A stretch of 28,426 nt of DNA, from assembly GCA_910578885.1 (NCBI GenBank), contig CAJTSH010000037.1:1-28426 (forward strand), read 5' to 3'. Position numbers and translations under genes: made by a program. Source of the stretch: an uncultured Lachnospiraceae bacterium (GTDB lineage Bacteria > Bacillota > Clostridia > Lachnospirales > Lachnospiraceae). Below, in pieces: positions 9,185 through 16,713 of this stretch; within the stretch, counting starts at the first letter, position 1, and every line of letters begins with the position of its first letter. A model generated the notes under the pieces. It saw only the letters and a program-made list of their open reading frames with translations. It had not been told where the DNA came from and made no database searches.

Positions 9185-9507
9185 GCAATATATACAGTGT
9201 CATTTATTCTTCCGAAGCAAAAGACGATTTAAAGAGCATATACTCATATATTGCCTTTGACCTTAAGGTTCCCGACATAGCCCAAAATCAAGTAAACCGT
9301 ATTCGAAAAGAAATACGTTCACTCGCTTTTATGCCAGCACGATATCAGATTATAGATTGGGAACCTTGGCAGAGTATGAAAATACACAAGCTTCCTATAG
9401 ATAACTTCATCGCCTATTACACCATCAATTCTGAAACTCTTACTGTCACAATTATCCGTATTGTTTATGGTGGCAGAAATACTCAAAACATTATTAAAAC
9501 ACAATAA
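9181..9507 (+). CDS. RelE/ParE-superfamily toxin
   Basis: A 108-residue type II toxin. The family pattern is clear: an N-terminal strand, then the helix pair DLKSIYSYIAFDL to the RIRKEIRSLAFMPARY region, and a sheet ending in IRIVYGGRNTQNII. The C-terminal basic RIVYGGRN is the usual position of the catalytic or gyrase-binding residues. RelE members cleave mRNA in the ribosome and ParE members poison gyrase; the sequence alone does not decide which. It is complete, follows its antitoxin with a 4-base overlap, and shows no sign of decay. Confidence 0.87.
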   Translation: MSNIYSVIYSSEAKDDLKSIYSYIAFDLKVPDIAQNQVNRIRKEIRSLAFMPARYQIIDWEPWQSMKIHKLPIDNFIAYYTINSETLTVTIIRIVYGGRNTQNIIKTQ

Positions 9508-9539
9508 AAAACATGGAACTTGAATCATCAAATCCCATG
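9503..9539 (-). terminator. shared terminator between the toxin and the HAD gene
   Basis: CATGGA (9512-9517) pairs with TCCCATG (9533-9539) around a smaller TTGA/TCAA pair. On the minus strand the stem is followed by TTTTTTATT (plus-strand 9503-9511), so it should stop the ATPase-HAD transcript. It may also act weakly on the toxin transcript. Confidence 0.6.
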
Positions 9540-9546
9540 CCTTTTA

Positions 9547-10302
9547 TCATCCTACCACCGTAAGAGCTTGACTCAAAACCTCCTCCGAATACACCCTCGT
9601 ATCCGGCAGTATCCTTGTATTTGGACTTAACCGGTACTTCCTTGCCAACTCCATTGGTGCAAACCCTACATCCGCTTTCTCAAACATTGGAAGGTCAAAC
9701 TCACTGTCTCCTGCCGCAATGACCAGCCCCGCGCCGATATACTCCCGAAACCGCTCAACCGCCGCCCCCTTAGACAACGCCTTAGGCACGGCATAGACCT
9801 TGCTCCCATTGGAAAAAATCTCCACCAACGCCTTATCTGTGATTTTCTTCAAATCCCTTACAACCGCCTCCGGTTCTTCACATTTTGTAAATACAAACAG
9901 CTCTTTGATAAACCTTACCTCAAAAATCCTTCGCTTGTCTTTTTCCAAAACGGCGGCAGCCTTTTGCAGCATAGCCTGACAATTATCCACAAGCTCGCGT
10001 GATGTGCGGTACCATCCTGCATCTTCCTTCCCATCAATCAGCAATACCCCGCCATTACAGACTAAGGCATACTCTATATCCCCTATTTGCAGATTAATAC
10101 GCTGATATTGTTCCATTGTCCTTGTCGTTGTCGGTACAAGCAGCGCTTTTTCCTTTAGCTTTTTTAACATCTCAAAAGTCTCTCGCGTGATATAGGAAAT
10201 ATTTCTCCCGTTGTACCACTCGGCTTCCAGCTTGTCCTCCCCGATTTCATGCCGGTAAGAATATATGATGGTGTTATCCAGATCCATATGAAAAACAACC
10301 AT
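9547..10302 (-). CDS. Cof-like HAD-superfamily phosphatase, Ter-associated
   Basis: A 251-residue haloacid-dehalogenase hydrolase with a C2-type cap. It would remove phosphate from a small phosphorylated metabolite in the cytosol. Motif I is HMDLDNT (nucleophile Asp7, acid/base Asp9). Motif II is in LLVPTTTRT, the motif III lysine is in ALSKGAA (about 190), and motif IV is AAGDSEFDLPMF. Its ATG lies four bases after the ATPase stop codon and its ribosome site (AGAGGAT) overlaps the end of that gene, so the two are translated together. HAD phosphatases belong to the published Ter-linked biosynthetic set with the PRTases and C-C lyase found further on in this window. Its link to that set is inferred; the substrate is unknown. 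Confidence 0.85.
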   Translation of the reverse strand: MVVFHMDLDNTIIYSYRHEIGEDKLEAEWYNGRNISYITRETFEMLKKLKEKALLVPTTTRTMEQYQRINLQIGDIEYALVCNGGVLLIDGKEDAGWYRTSRELVDNCQAMLQKAAAVLEKDKRRIFEVRFIKELFVFTKCEEPEAVVRDLKKITDKALVEIFSNGSKVYAVPKALSKGAAVERFREYIGAGLVIAAGDSEFDLPMFEKADVGFAPMELARKYRLSPNTRILPDTRVYSEEVLSQALTVVG

Positions 10303-10306
10303 CTTA

Positions 10307-12964
10307 CTATCCTCTTTTCACAAACAGCTTTCTTATCATGTCCACCGGAATCATGGTAACGGAAAGCAAAATCACCGCAATCCAGCCTGTGATTCCAAAA
10401 GGAACGCAGCTAAACATTTCTCCGATCCACTTAAACGCCGTGAATGGGACAAGCGCTGCATTTACGATTAACGCCTGTACAAGAATAATTGCAAAAAATA
10501 CCTTTAAAAATCCGGTGTTTTCATTCAGCCCTTTGAAAATTGCAAATCCATCATCTCTTACATTAAATCCGTTAAACAGTGCGCTTACAATAAACAGCAC
10601 AAAGTATCCTGTCAAATGCTGCTCCTCACTTTCAAATAACCCGCTGAAAAACGGCAGCTTCAGAAAGAGGAAACTTAAGACTGTCAGCCACAGTCCCATA
10701 ATCAAAATTTGAGCCATCATCTTCTTGCTTACAATGCTTTCATCTCTTCTTCTGGGCTTTTCAGTCATATACTTCTCCAATGCCGGCTCATTTCCCAGCA
10801 TAATCGCACCCAGACCGTCCATTACGAGATTGACAAACAGTAAGTGAGTTACCTTCAATGGTTCTTCTACCCCAAAGAACGGCGCAATTGCACTTACGAT
10901 TACGGCGGTAACATTAATCACCAACTGGAACTTACAGAATTTCAAAATATTATGATAGATTGTCCTTCCGTATAAGATGGCGTCCTTAATGGATTCAAAA
11001 TTATCATCGAGAATTACGATTTCACCGGCTTCCTTTGCAGCCTCTGTTCCGCTGCCCATTGCAAAACCGACATCGGCTCTCTTCAATGCCGGAGAATCAT
11101 TCACACCGTCCCCAGTCATGCCGACCACCAGATTCATCTCCTGACAGAGCCTTACCATTCTGGATTTGTCCGTAGGCAACGCCCTTGCAATGACCCTGAT
11201 ATGAGGTATCATCTTTTTCACTTCATCATCAGACATCTCGTTTAACTGTGCGGAAGAAAGCGCTTTATCGCTCTTATCCTTCAAGAGTCCGGCGTCCTTT
11301 GCGATTGCAATTGCAGTCTCCAGTCTGTCACCGGTAATCATAACTACCTGAATACCTGCTCCCTGCACCTCTTCAATTGCTTCCTTTGCCTCAGGTCTTA
11401 CATCATCCCGGATTCCCACCAGACCGATGATTACAATGTCATCGTTAATCTGATTTTCCGTCATCGCTTTTTCCGAATATCCAAATGCAAGCACCCGCAT
11501 TGCTTTTGACGCCAGCTCGTCAATCTTCCTGTTTAAAACTGCCATGTCAAGCTTTCTGATATTGCCCTCACCGTCAAGATAATTCCCCGCATGAGATAAT
11601 AGCTTTTCCGGCGCTCCTTTATAGAAGGTCTTTCCCACATTATCAATTCTTGCCTGACTGAATTTATTTGCAGAATTAAATCCCTGCTGCTCTGTGACAA
11701 CACATTCCCTGCTCTCTTCCAGCATTTTAAAGGTTGCCTCTCCCATGAACTTCATAAGAGCCTGATCGGTAGCGTTTCCTCCGATTACCCTGTGGTTCGC
11801 ATCAAACATTGCCTGTGTATTCTTGCCAATCGCAAGATCTACAAGCCCTTTTACATTACTGTGCCTGATCAATTCCGCCAGCTCTATGGAAGAACCGTCT
11901 CCAAGGAAAAAGTCTACCACTTCCAATCTTCCTTTTGTGATAGTTCCGGTCTTATCGCTAAAGAGGATGTTCAATGAACCGGCAGTCTCGATTCCCTCTG
12001 CCTTACGGACGAGGACATTGTGGTCAAGCATCTTGCTGGTATTCTGCATCAATACCAGAGAAATCATTAGCGGAAGTCCTTCAGGAACCGCACAGACAAT
12101 AATTACAATCGCCAATGAAACAGCTTGTACGATGTCCTTTATGATAGTTTCAATTCCGGTTGAAAAATATGCTCCCGGTCCTCCGGCGCTCACAATGAAA
12201 TATGCAAAGTACAGCACCGCAATGACAATCGCCCCGATATATCCAAAGGTTGAAATCTGTTTTGCAAGTTTCGCAAGTTTTACCTTTAACGGAGAATCCG
12301 GCTCATCTTCCTGCATTTCCTGCGCCATCTTTCCCATCATCGTCTTTAATCCGACTTTTCTTACGTCGAGAATACCCTCGCCGTCAAATACAACGGCGCC
12401 TCTGAACAACGAATGCGCATCGACAAAGGTATCTCCCGTAATATCATCCGCCAACTGAAAACCTTCTTTTGCCTCCGTCTTTTTACATTCCTCCGCTTCT
12501 CCGTTGAGCGCAGAGTTGTCCACCCGCAGCGAGCCGTTTATAAGCACTCCGTCCGCCGGTATTTTGTCACCGGACTGCAGAAGCACCTTATCGCCAACTA
12601 CAACATCATCCACTTCAATTACCGTAACCACGCCGTCTCGGTGAACCTTACATTTATCCTTCTCGGCGCTGTCCTTTAGCTCACGATACTTTGTATCACT
12701 GGCAACGCCTGTCTTTGCAGAAACGACTGCCACGATCAGTACCGCAATAATCGTTCCCAGCGGTTCATAGATTTCTGCATATCCAAAGAAAAACATGACA
12801 ATCATAAGCGCTGCAATTGCCAATAATATTTTTATCATTGGATCACCAAAGGTTTCCTTAAACTCATCCCAAAACGTTGTAGGTTCAGAGTCCGGAATGA
12901 CATTTGAGCCATATTTCTCTCTGGACTGTTCTACCTCTTTGTACGATAGACCGTTATACTTCAT
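10307..12964 (-). CDS. PMCA-type calcium-transporting P-type ATPase
   Basis: An 885-residue P2-type ATPase that would export Ca2+ from the cytosol. Visible landmarks are the actuator loop LNGEAEE (about 153, in place of TGES), the Ca2+-site helix CAVPEGLP (291-298), the phosphorylated Asp337 in SDKTGTITKG, the nucleotide-domain KGAPEKLL, and the hinge MTGDGVNDSPALK. The C-terminal region carries the usual last six membrane helices. AAAGGAGA precedes the ATG. It follows the ter genes on the same strand after a hairpin-rich gap, so it may be read through from them or have its own start. TerD proteins bind Ca2+ in known cases, so a Ca2+ pump fits the locus. No TerC-type membrane protein is present, and the pump may take that role (inference). 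Confidence 0.92.
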   Translation of the reverse strand: MKYNGLSYKEVEQSREKYGSNVIPDSEPTTFWDEFKETFGDPMIKILLAIAALMIVMFFFGYAEIYEPLGTIIAVLIVAVVSAKTGVASDTKYRELKDSAEKDKCKVHRDGVVTVIEVDDVVVGDKVLLQSGDKIPADGVLINGSLRVDNSALNGEAEECKKTEAKEGFQLADDITGDTFVDAHSLFRGAVVFDGEGILDVRKVGLKTMMGKMAQEMQEDEPDSPLKVKLAKLAKQISTFGYIGAIVIAVLYFAYFIVSAGGPGAYFSTGIETIIKDIVQAVSLAIVIIVCAVPEGLPLMISLVLMQNTSKMLDHNVLVRKAEGIETAGSLNILFSDKTGTITKGRLEVVDFFLGDGSSIELAELIRHSNVKGLVDLAIGKNTQAMFDANHRVIGGNATDQALMKFMGEATFKMLEESRECVVTEQQGFNSANKFSQARIDNVGKTFYKGAPEKLLSHAGNYLDGEGNIRKLDMAVLNRKIDELASKAMRVLAFGYSEKAMTENQINDDIVIIGLVGIRDDVRPEAKEAIEEVQGAGIQVVMITGDRLETAIAIAKDAGLLKDKSDKALSSAQLNEMSDDEVKKMIPHIRVIARALPTDKSRMVRLCQEMNLVVGMTGDGVNDSPALKRADVGFAMGSGTEAAKEAGEIVILDDNFESIKDAILYGRTIYHNILKFCKFQLVINVTAVIVSAIAPFFGVEEPLKVTHLLFVNLVMDGLGAIMLGNEPALEKYMTEKPRRRDESIVSKKMMAQILIMGLWLTVLSFLFLKLPFFSGLFESEEQHLTGYFVLFIVSALFNGFNVRDDGFAIFKGLNENTGFLKVFFAIILVQALIVNAALVPFTAFKWIGEMFSCVPFGITGWIAVILLSVTMIPVDMIRKLFVKRG

Positions 12965-13003
12965 AAATATTTTTTCTCCTTTATCTTTTATCTTACAAAG
13001 AAA

Positions 13004-13085
13004 GAGAAACTAACTCGGTAGTTTCTCCTTCAAATGCTCAAACATTTGTATTATAGGAAACTCAATTATTTGATGCGTTTCCTAT
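13004..13085 (-). terminator. three-hairpin terminator array after the last terD
   Basis: Read on the minus strand, three perfect inverted repeats follow one another. ATAGGAAAC/GTTTCCTAT (13053-13061 with 13077-13085) starts in the terD stop codon. CAAATG/CATTTG (13031-13036 with 13043-13048) comes next. Last is GAGAAACTA/TAGTTTCTC (13004-13012 with 13019-13027), followed by a T-rich TTTCTTTG. The last is the best terminator, and it probably lowers but may not abolish read-through into the ATPase gene. Confidence 0.6.
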
Positions 13086-13672
13086 CAATACCGGTTCGCA
13101 AGCTCTCCAAGACTTGCGTCTGTCGTAGCCTGTCCCATTGCGTTAAACTTCCACTCTCCATTGTGTCTGTAAATCTCTCCGAAAATCATTGCCGTCATAC
13201 CGTTATAATTCTCGGACAGATTATATTTGCACATTTCATTATTGTTTCTGGCATCCACAAGACGGATAAAGGCATTCTGGATCATTCCGAAATGTTGTCT
13301 CCTCTGTACTGCCTGATAAATGTTAACTACAAATACAATCTTATCATATTCTGCCGGGATACTTGATAAATCAACGATAATCTGTTCATCATCACCGTCT
13401 CCGGCTCCAGTAAGGTTATCTCCCTGATGAACAACGGAACCTGTACGATGGCGGAGATTTCCAAAATAAATCAAATCCCCTTTGTCGAACAATCTTCCGT
13501 TCTTAAGCAGGATCGCAGACGCATCACAGTCGATCGGCTGCGGCTTAGGTGCAAAAAATCCGCCTTTTTCCCGCTTTGCCTCATCCCATCCAAGTCCAAC
13601 GACTACCTTTGATAATCCTGCATGATCCTTAGACAGACTTACCTTCTGGCCTTTCTGTAAACTAATTGACAT
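13085..13672 (-). CDS. TerD-family protein, divergent copy
   Basis: A 195-residue TerD-type beta-sandwich protein, the last of the ter genes. The family frame is clear: SLQKGQKVSL at the start, VVGLGWDE, YFGNLRH, GDNLTGAGDGDDEQIIVDL, then the EIYRHNGEWKFNAMG end. It differs from the two canonical copies at the first metal-binding segment. The usual DFDLDAAAF is IDCDASAIL, preceded by a basic, Pro-containing insert (KREKGGFFAPKPQP). One set of Ca2+ ligands may therefore be weakened while the second (GDGDDE) is kept. AAGGAGG precedes the ATG, and a stable hairpin lies just upstream of that site. A distinct role from the neighbouring copies is inferred. Confidence 0.9.
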   Translation of the reverse strand: MSISLQKGQKVSLSKDHAGLSKVVVGLGWDEAKREKGGFFAPKPQPIDCDASAILLKNGRLFDKGDLIYFGNLRHRTGSVVHQGDNLTGAGDGDDEQIIVDLSSIPAEYDKIVFVVNIYQAVQRRQHFGMIQNAFIRLVDARNNNEMCKYNLSENYNGMTAMIFGEIYRHNGEWKFNAMGQATTDASLGELANRY

Positions 13673-13687
13673 ATTTTCCTCCTTACC

Positions 13688-13716
13688 GGCGTGTTCTTCA
13701 CGCCATCTAGGTAGAT
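13688..13716 (-). promoter_or_regulatory. hairpins just upstream of the last terD ribosome site
   Basis: GGCGTG (13688-13693) and CACGCC (13699-13704) form a perfect GC-rich hairpin with a 5-base loop, ending a few bases before the AAGGAGG of the downstream gene. ATCTA/TAGAT (13705-13709 with 13712-13716) abuts it. The structure could set the relative expression of the last terD gene by RNA processing or protection. No T-run follows it, so it is not a terminator. Confidence 0.4.
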
Positions 13717-13745
13717 TTGAAAATTTACTTCCAGACTTTTCTTCT

Positions 13746-14348
13746 CTACTTACGTCCTGCCCTCCAGCTCATTCCCCAGTTATAGGCTCTATCAAGCGCT
13801 TCATGTCCCGGATAGAACTGCACAAGCTTCTCTACGCTAAATGTCTCATCATTTACATTTTCTAATAATGCAAGACCACACATTATATTCGATGAATTAT
13901 AGCTATCCATTTTGACAACTAAATCCTCCGCGCCCGGATACTTAATGGTAACGGTCGCATCCGCCTGCTGCCAGTTCGCCACGCCTTCATAAATAAAAGT
14001 ATATACCAAAATCCTCTTAATATTAGCAATCTGGTTTCCGTTTATCCGAAGATTTTCTCCGGCTGCCGCCGCACCGGTCCTGTCATCGCCGTCCAAGGCG
14101 ATATATGGCGGCTGATTCAAAGAACCGAATGTATTTCCAAGCGCCTGGACAGCGCCTTTTCTGCCGTCCTTTAACTCAAATAAACAGCCTAAATCAAGAT
14201 CAATTCCCGAACCGCTGAATAAGTTGGCAAGAAACCCCTTTTTCTGTGGTTTTGAATTCCAGTTTAAATTAACAAGTATCTCACCCAAGCCTGCAGATGA
14301 ATTTTTCTGCAGATTTACTTTCTGTCCCTTTTGTAAACTAATCGCCAT
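13746..14348 (-). CDS. TerA-like member of the TerD family
   Basis: A 200-residue protein starting with the family opening SLQKGQKVNL but with TerA-like features: IDLDLGCLFELKDG instead of the DLDAAAF segment, then YIALDGDDRTG and the C-terminal MSWRAGRK. It carries a linker (PQKKGFLANLFSGSG) after the first strands. TerA proteins are thought to sit with TerD and TerB-type proteins in a membrane-associated complex. It has AGGAGA before the ATG, starts nine bases after the preceding terD gene, and is surely cotranscribed with it. The molecular role is not known; assignment as TerA rather than another TerD paralogue rests on the GCLFEL and DGDDRTG segments. Confidence 0.82.
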   Translation of the reverse strand: MAISLQKGQKVNLQKNSSAGLGEILVNLNWNSKPQKKGFLANLFSGSGIDLDLGCLFELKDGRKGAVQALGNTFGSLNQPPYIALDGDDRTGAAAAGENLRINGNQIANIKRILVYTFIYEGVANWQQADATVTIKYPGAEDLVVKMDSYNSSNIMCGLALLENVNDETFSVEKLVQFYPGHEALDRAYNWGMSWRAGRK

Positions 14349-14357
14349 ATCCGTCTC

Positions 14358-14939
14358 CTACTCTACATCAACGCCGTAATTCGCACATAATGCAGCCAAT
14401 CCGCCTTGATATCCGCTTCCAATCGCATTAAACTTCCATTCATTTCCGTTCTTATAGAGTTCGCCAAAGACAGCCGCCGTTTCTATGGAGAAGTCCTCTC
14501 CCAAGTCATATCTTAACAGCTCTTCTCCCGATACCTCGTTATAGATACGGATAAAAGCATTGTTGACCTGCCCAAAGTTCTGCCTGCGCTGCTCCGCCTC
14601 ATAAATCGTTACCGTAAATGCAATCTTAGTGATATTCTCAGGCACTTTTGACAAATCAATCTTAATCTGCTCATCATCGCCTTCTCCGGCGCCTGTCAGG
14701 TTATCCCCTAAATGCTGAACGCTTCCGGAAGGATGCGTCAAATTCCCGAAAAACACAAAATCTTCCGATCTGGAAATCTTCCCTGTATCAGTCAGCAAAA
14801 AAGCTGCGGCATCTAAATCAAAATCACCGCCCGTATCGAATTGATTAACGTCCCATCCTAATCCTATCACAACTTTTGTTAAGCCAGGGTTATCCTTTGT
14901 AATGCTAACCTTCTGACCCTTCTGCAAATTAATCGGCAT
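14358..14939 (-). CDS. terD: TerD-family calcium-binding stress protein
   Basis: A canonical 193-residue TerD protein. The acidic metal-site segments are intact: GGDFDLDAAAFLL near residue 37 and GDNLTGAGEGDDEQIKIDL near 80. The C-terminal half has FGELYKNGNEWKFNAIGSG and ends GGLAALCANYGVDVE. Structures of this family show Ca2+ bound by the Asp-rich loops between two beta-sheets. It is cytosolic, without a signal peptide. GGAGGG precedes its ATG, ten bases after the upstream copy, and the two copies are alike almost throughout, so they look like a tandem duplication that has since diverged. Confidence 0.95.
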   Translation of the reverse strand: MPINLQKGQKVSITKDNPGLTKVVIGLGWDVNQFDTGGDFDLDAAAFLLTDTGKISRSEDFVFFGNLTHPSGSVQHLGDNLTGAGEGDDEQIKIDLSKVPENITKIAFTVTIYEAEQRRQNFGQVNNAFIRIYNEVSGEELLRYDLGEDFSIETAAVFGELYKNGNEWKFNAIGSGYQGGLAALCANYGVDVE

Positions 14940-14949
14940 ATCGTCCCTC

Positions 14950-15531
14950 CTATGCTACTTCAATTCCATAGTGTCCGCAGAGCGCCGCAAGACCGCCCTG
15001 GAACCCGCTTCCGATTGCGTTAAACTTCCATTCTCCGTTGTTGCGGTATAACTCTCCGACTACAACAGCCGTCTCAATCGAGAAATCTTCTCCCAAATCA
15101 TAACGGATCAGCTCCTGATTCGTTGCTTCATCAACAATCCTGATAAACGCATTGGAAACCTGTCCGAAATTCTGTCTTCTAGCCTCTGCCTCATAGATAG
15201 TAACTGTAAATGCAACCTTCTCAATATTTGCAGGAATCTTGGTTAAATCAACCTGAATCTGCTCATCATCGCCTTCCCCTTCTCCGGTAAGGTTATCTCC
15301 CATGTGCTTCAGTGCACCGCTTGCGTGCTCTAAGTTCCCATAGAATATGAACTCTTTTTCCGTCGGGCATTTTCCGTTTGATCCGCACATAAATGCCGCG
15401 GCATCCAAGTCGAAATCAGCACCTGAATCAAATGCGTTAACATCCCATCCAAGTCCGACCATAATGTTCTTTAATCCCGGATTTCCCTTTGTTAAATCCA
15501 CCTTTTGTCCTTTTGCTAAATTAATTGGCAT
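14950..15531 (-). CDS. terD: TerD-family calcium-binding stress protein
   Basis: The first terD copy to be transcribed, 193 residues, with the full set of family segments: VGLGWDVN, SGADFDLDAAAF, GDNLTGEGEGDDEQIQVDL and FKFNAIG-type ending (EWKFNAIGSGFQGG). It corresponds to the YceD/YceE-type proteins of Bacillus, which are part of the general stress response. AAGGAGG lies before the ATG, 24 bases after the telA stop codon. Tandem arrangement with the next gene suggests matched amounts of two similar subunits, possibly in one complex (inference). Confidence 0.95.
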   Translation of the reverse strand: MPINLAKGQKVDLTKGNPGLKNIMVGLGWDVNAFDSGADFDLDAAAFMCGSNGKCPTEKEFIFYGNLEHASGALKHMGDNLTGEGEGDDEQIQVDLTKIPANIEKVAFTVTIYEAEARRQNFGQVSNAFIRIVDEATNQELIRYDLGEDFSIETAVVVGELYRNNGEWKFNAIGSGFQGGLAALCGHYGIEVA

Positions 15532-15555
15532 AATTGGTTCCTCCTTAAATTTATA

Positions 15556-16713
15556 TTAATTAATCTTATCTGGCATATGATATGATTTGTTGAACTCCTG
15601 CTTGATTGTCTCCAGACGAGCCTGATCCTCCACACGCTTCCGGCGCGCATTCTCCTGAATCTGCTTTGTTTCGTCGATTCCGTTCACAATCGTTCTCCAA
15701 GTTGTCTCCAATGTCTCTATCTTGATAGAGCTTCCTGATGCCAATCTTGCGGTCATCTTAGACTGCTCTACTGTATTACGCGCATTCTTAATCAGCATCT
15801 CGTTTGTCTTCTCATCCAGCGCAGACATAGCCTCCGCCTGAATCCGCTGTCTCTTAAGCATGATTGCCTGTGCAAGCGCCTGCTTAAATACCGGAAGCGT
15901 AATAATGAAGGCGGAGTTGATTTTCCGAACTAAGTTCATATTGCTGAATTCCATTGTCTTAATCATCGGAATGGACTGCATAGCAACATTTTCTGCCGTT
16001 CTCAAATCCTGCGTTCTCTGCTCCAGCATCATCAACGCCTGATTCAGGCTTGTCAATTCAAACTGAATGGAATTGTCGCCTGTAGCTTCCATATCAGCCT
16101 GACGTTTTGCAATATATTCCTCCAATTCCCGACAGCCCTGCTCACCTGCCAATATGTATTTGACAAGCTCATGGTAATAATTTACATTCGCTTCGAACAT
16201 CTGGTTCAACTTCCGGTTTGACTGCTTGATTTCAGATTCATACTGCTTTAACTGCACATAAATCTTATCAACCTCTTCTCCCATCGTATGATACTTTGCT
16301 AAAATTTTGTCCAACTGCTTTCTCAGGTTCCCGAAAAGCTTTCCGAATAATCCGGGGTTGTCCTTTATTTCTTCGATGTCAAACTTGTTCATGATTTTGG
16401 CAAGCGTATTCAGCATCTCGCTGGAATCATCCAACTGAGACATATTCATACTGTTCAGCACTACATCCGACGCCTTTGAAATCTCCTCTGCCGCCTGTGA
16501 GCCGAACGAAACAATCGTATCAAGGTTATTCACCTCAATCGTGCTTACAATCGCATCCACTTCTGCGGAATTTACCAGTTGCTCATTCATCTGCTGACGG
16601 TCCGCCACAATATCGTATTGCTCCACCACTTCAATTTCATTCTTCGGCTCTGCAGCGGGTGCGGCTGTCTCTGCCAATGTCGCAGTTTTACTAAAATCAA
16701 GTCCCATTGTCAT
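15556..16713 (-). CDS. telA: TelA/YceH-family toxic anion resistance protein
   Basis: A 385-residue, largely helical cytosolic protein of the toxic anion resistance family. It opens with an Ala/Glu-rich segment, then has long amphipathic helices with coiled-coil character (about 130-260), the family segment DNPGLFGKLF near 118 and the conserved helix pair ending in TLETTWRTIVNGIDETK. The gene overlaps the yceG stop as ATGA. The first ATG has its GAGGGG-like site only three bases away, whereas the ATG two codons later (16707) has nine bases, so that is the likelier start. Pairing of TelA with YceG and TerD repeats the yceC-H order of Bacillus. Its biochemical role is not settled. Confidence 0.93.
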   Translation of the reverse strand: MTMGLDFSKTATLAETAAPAAEPKNEIEVVEQYDIVADRQQMNEQLVNSAEVDAIVSTIEVNNLDTIVSFGSQAAEEISKASDVVLNSMNMSQLDDSSEMLNTLAKIMNKFDIEEIKDNPGLFGKLFGNLRKQLDKILAKYHTMGEEVDKIYVQLKQYESEIKQSNRKLNQMFEANVNYYHELVKYILAGEQGCRELEEYIAKRQADMEATGDNSIQFELTSLNQALMMLEQRTQDLRTAENVAMQSIPMIKTMEFSNMNLVRKINSAFIITLPVFKQALAQAIMLKRQRIQAEAMSALDEKTNEMLIKNARNTVEQSKMTARLASGSSIKIETLETTWRTIVNGIDETKQIQENARRKRVEDQARLETIKQEFNKSYHMPDKIN

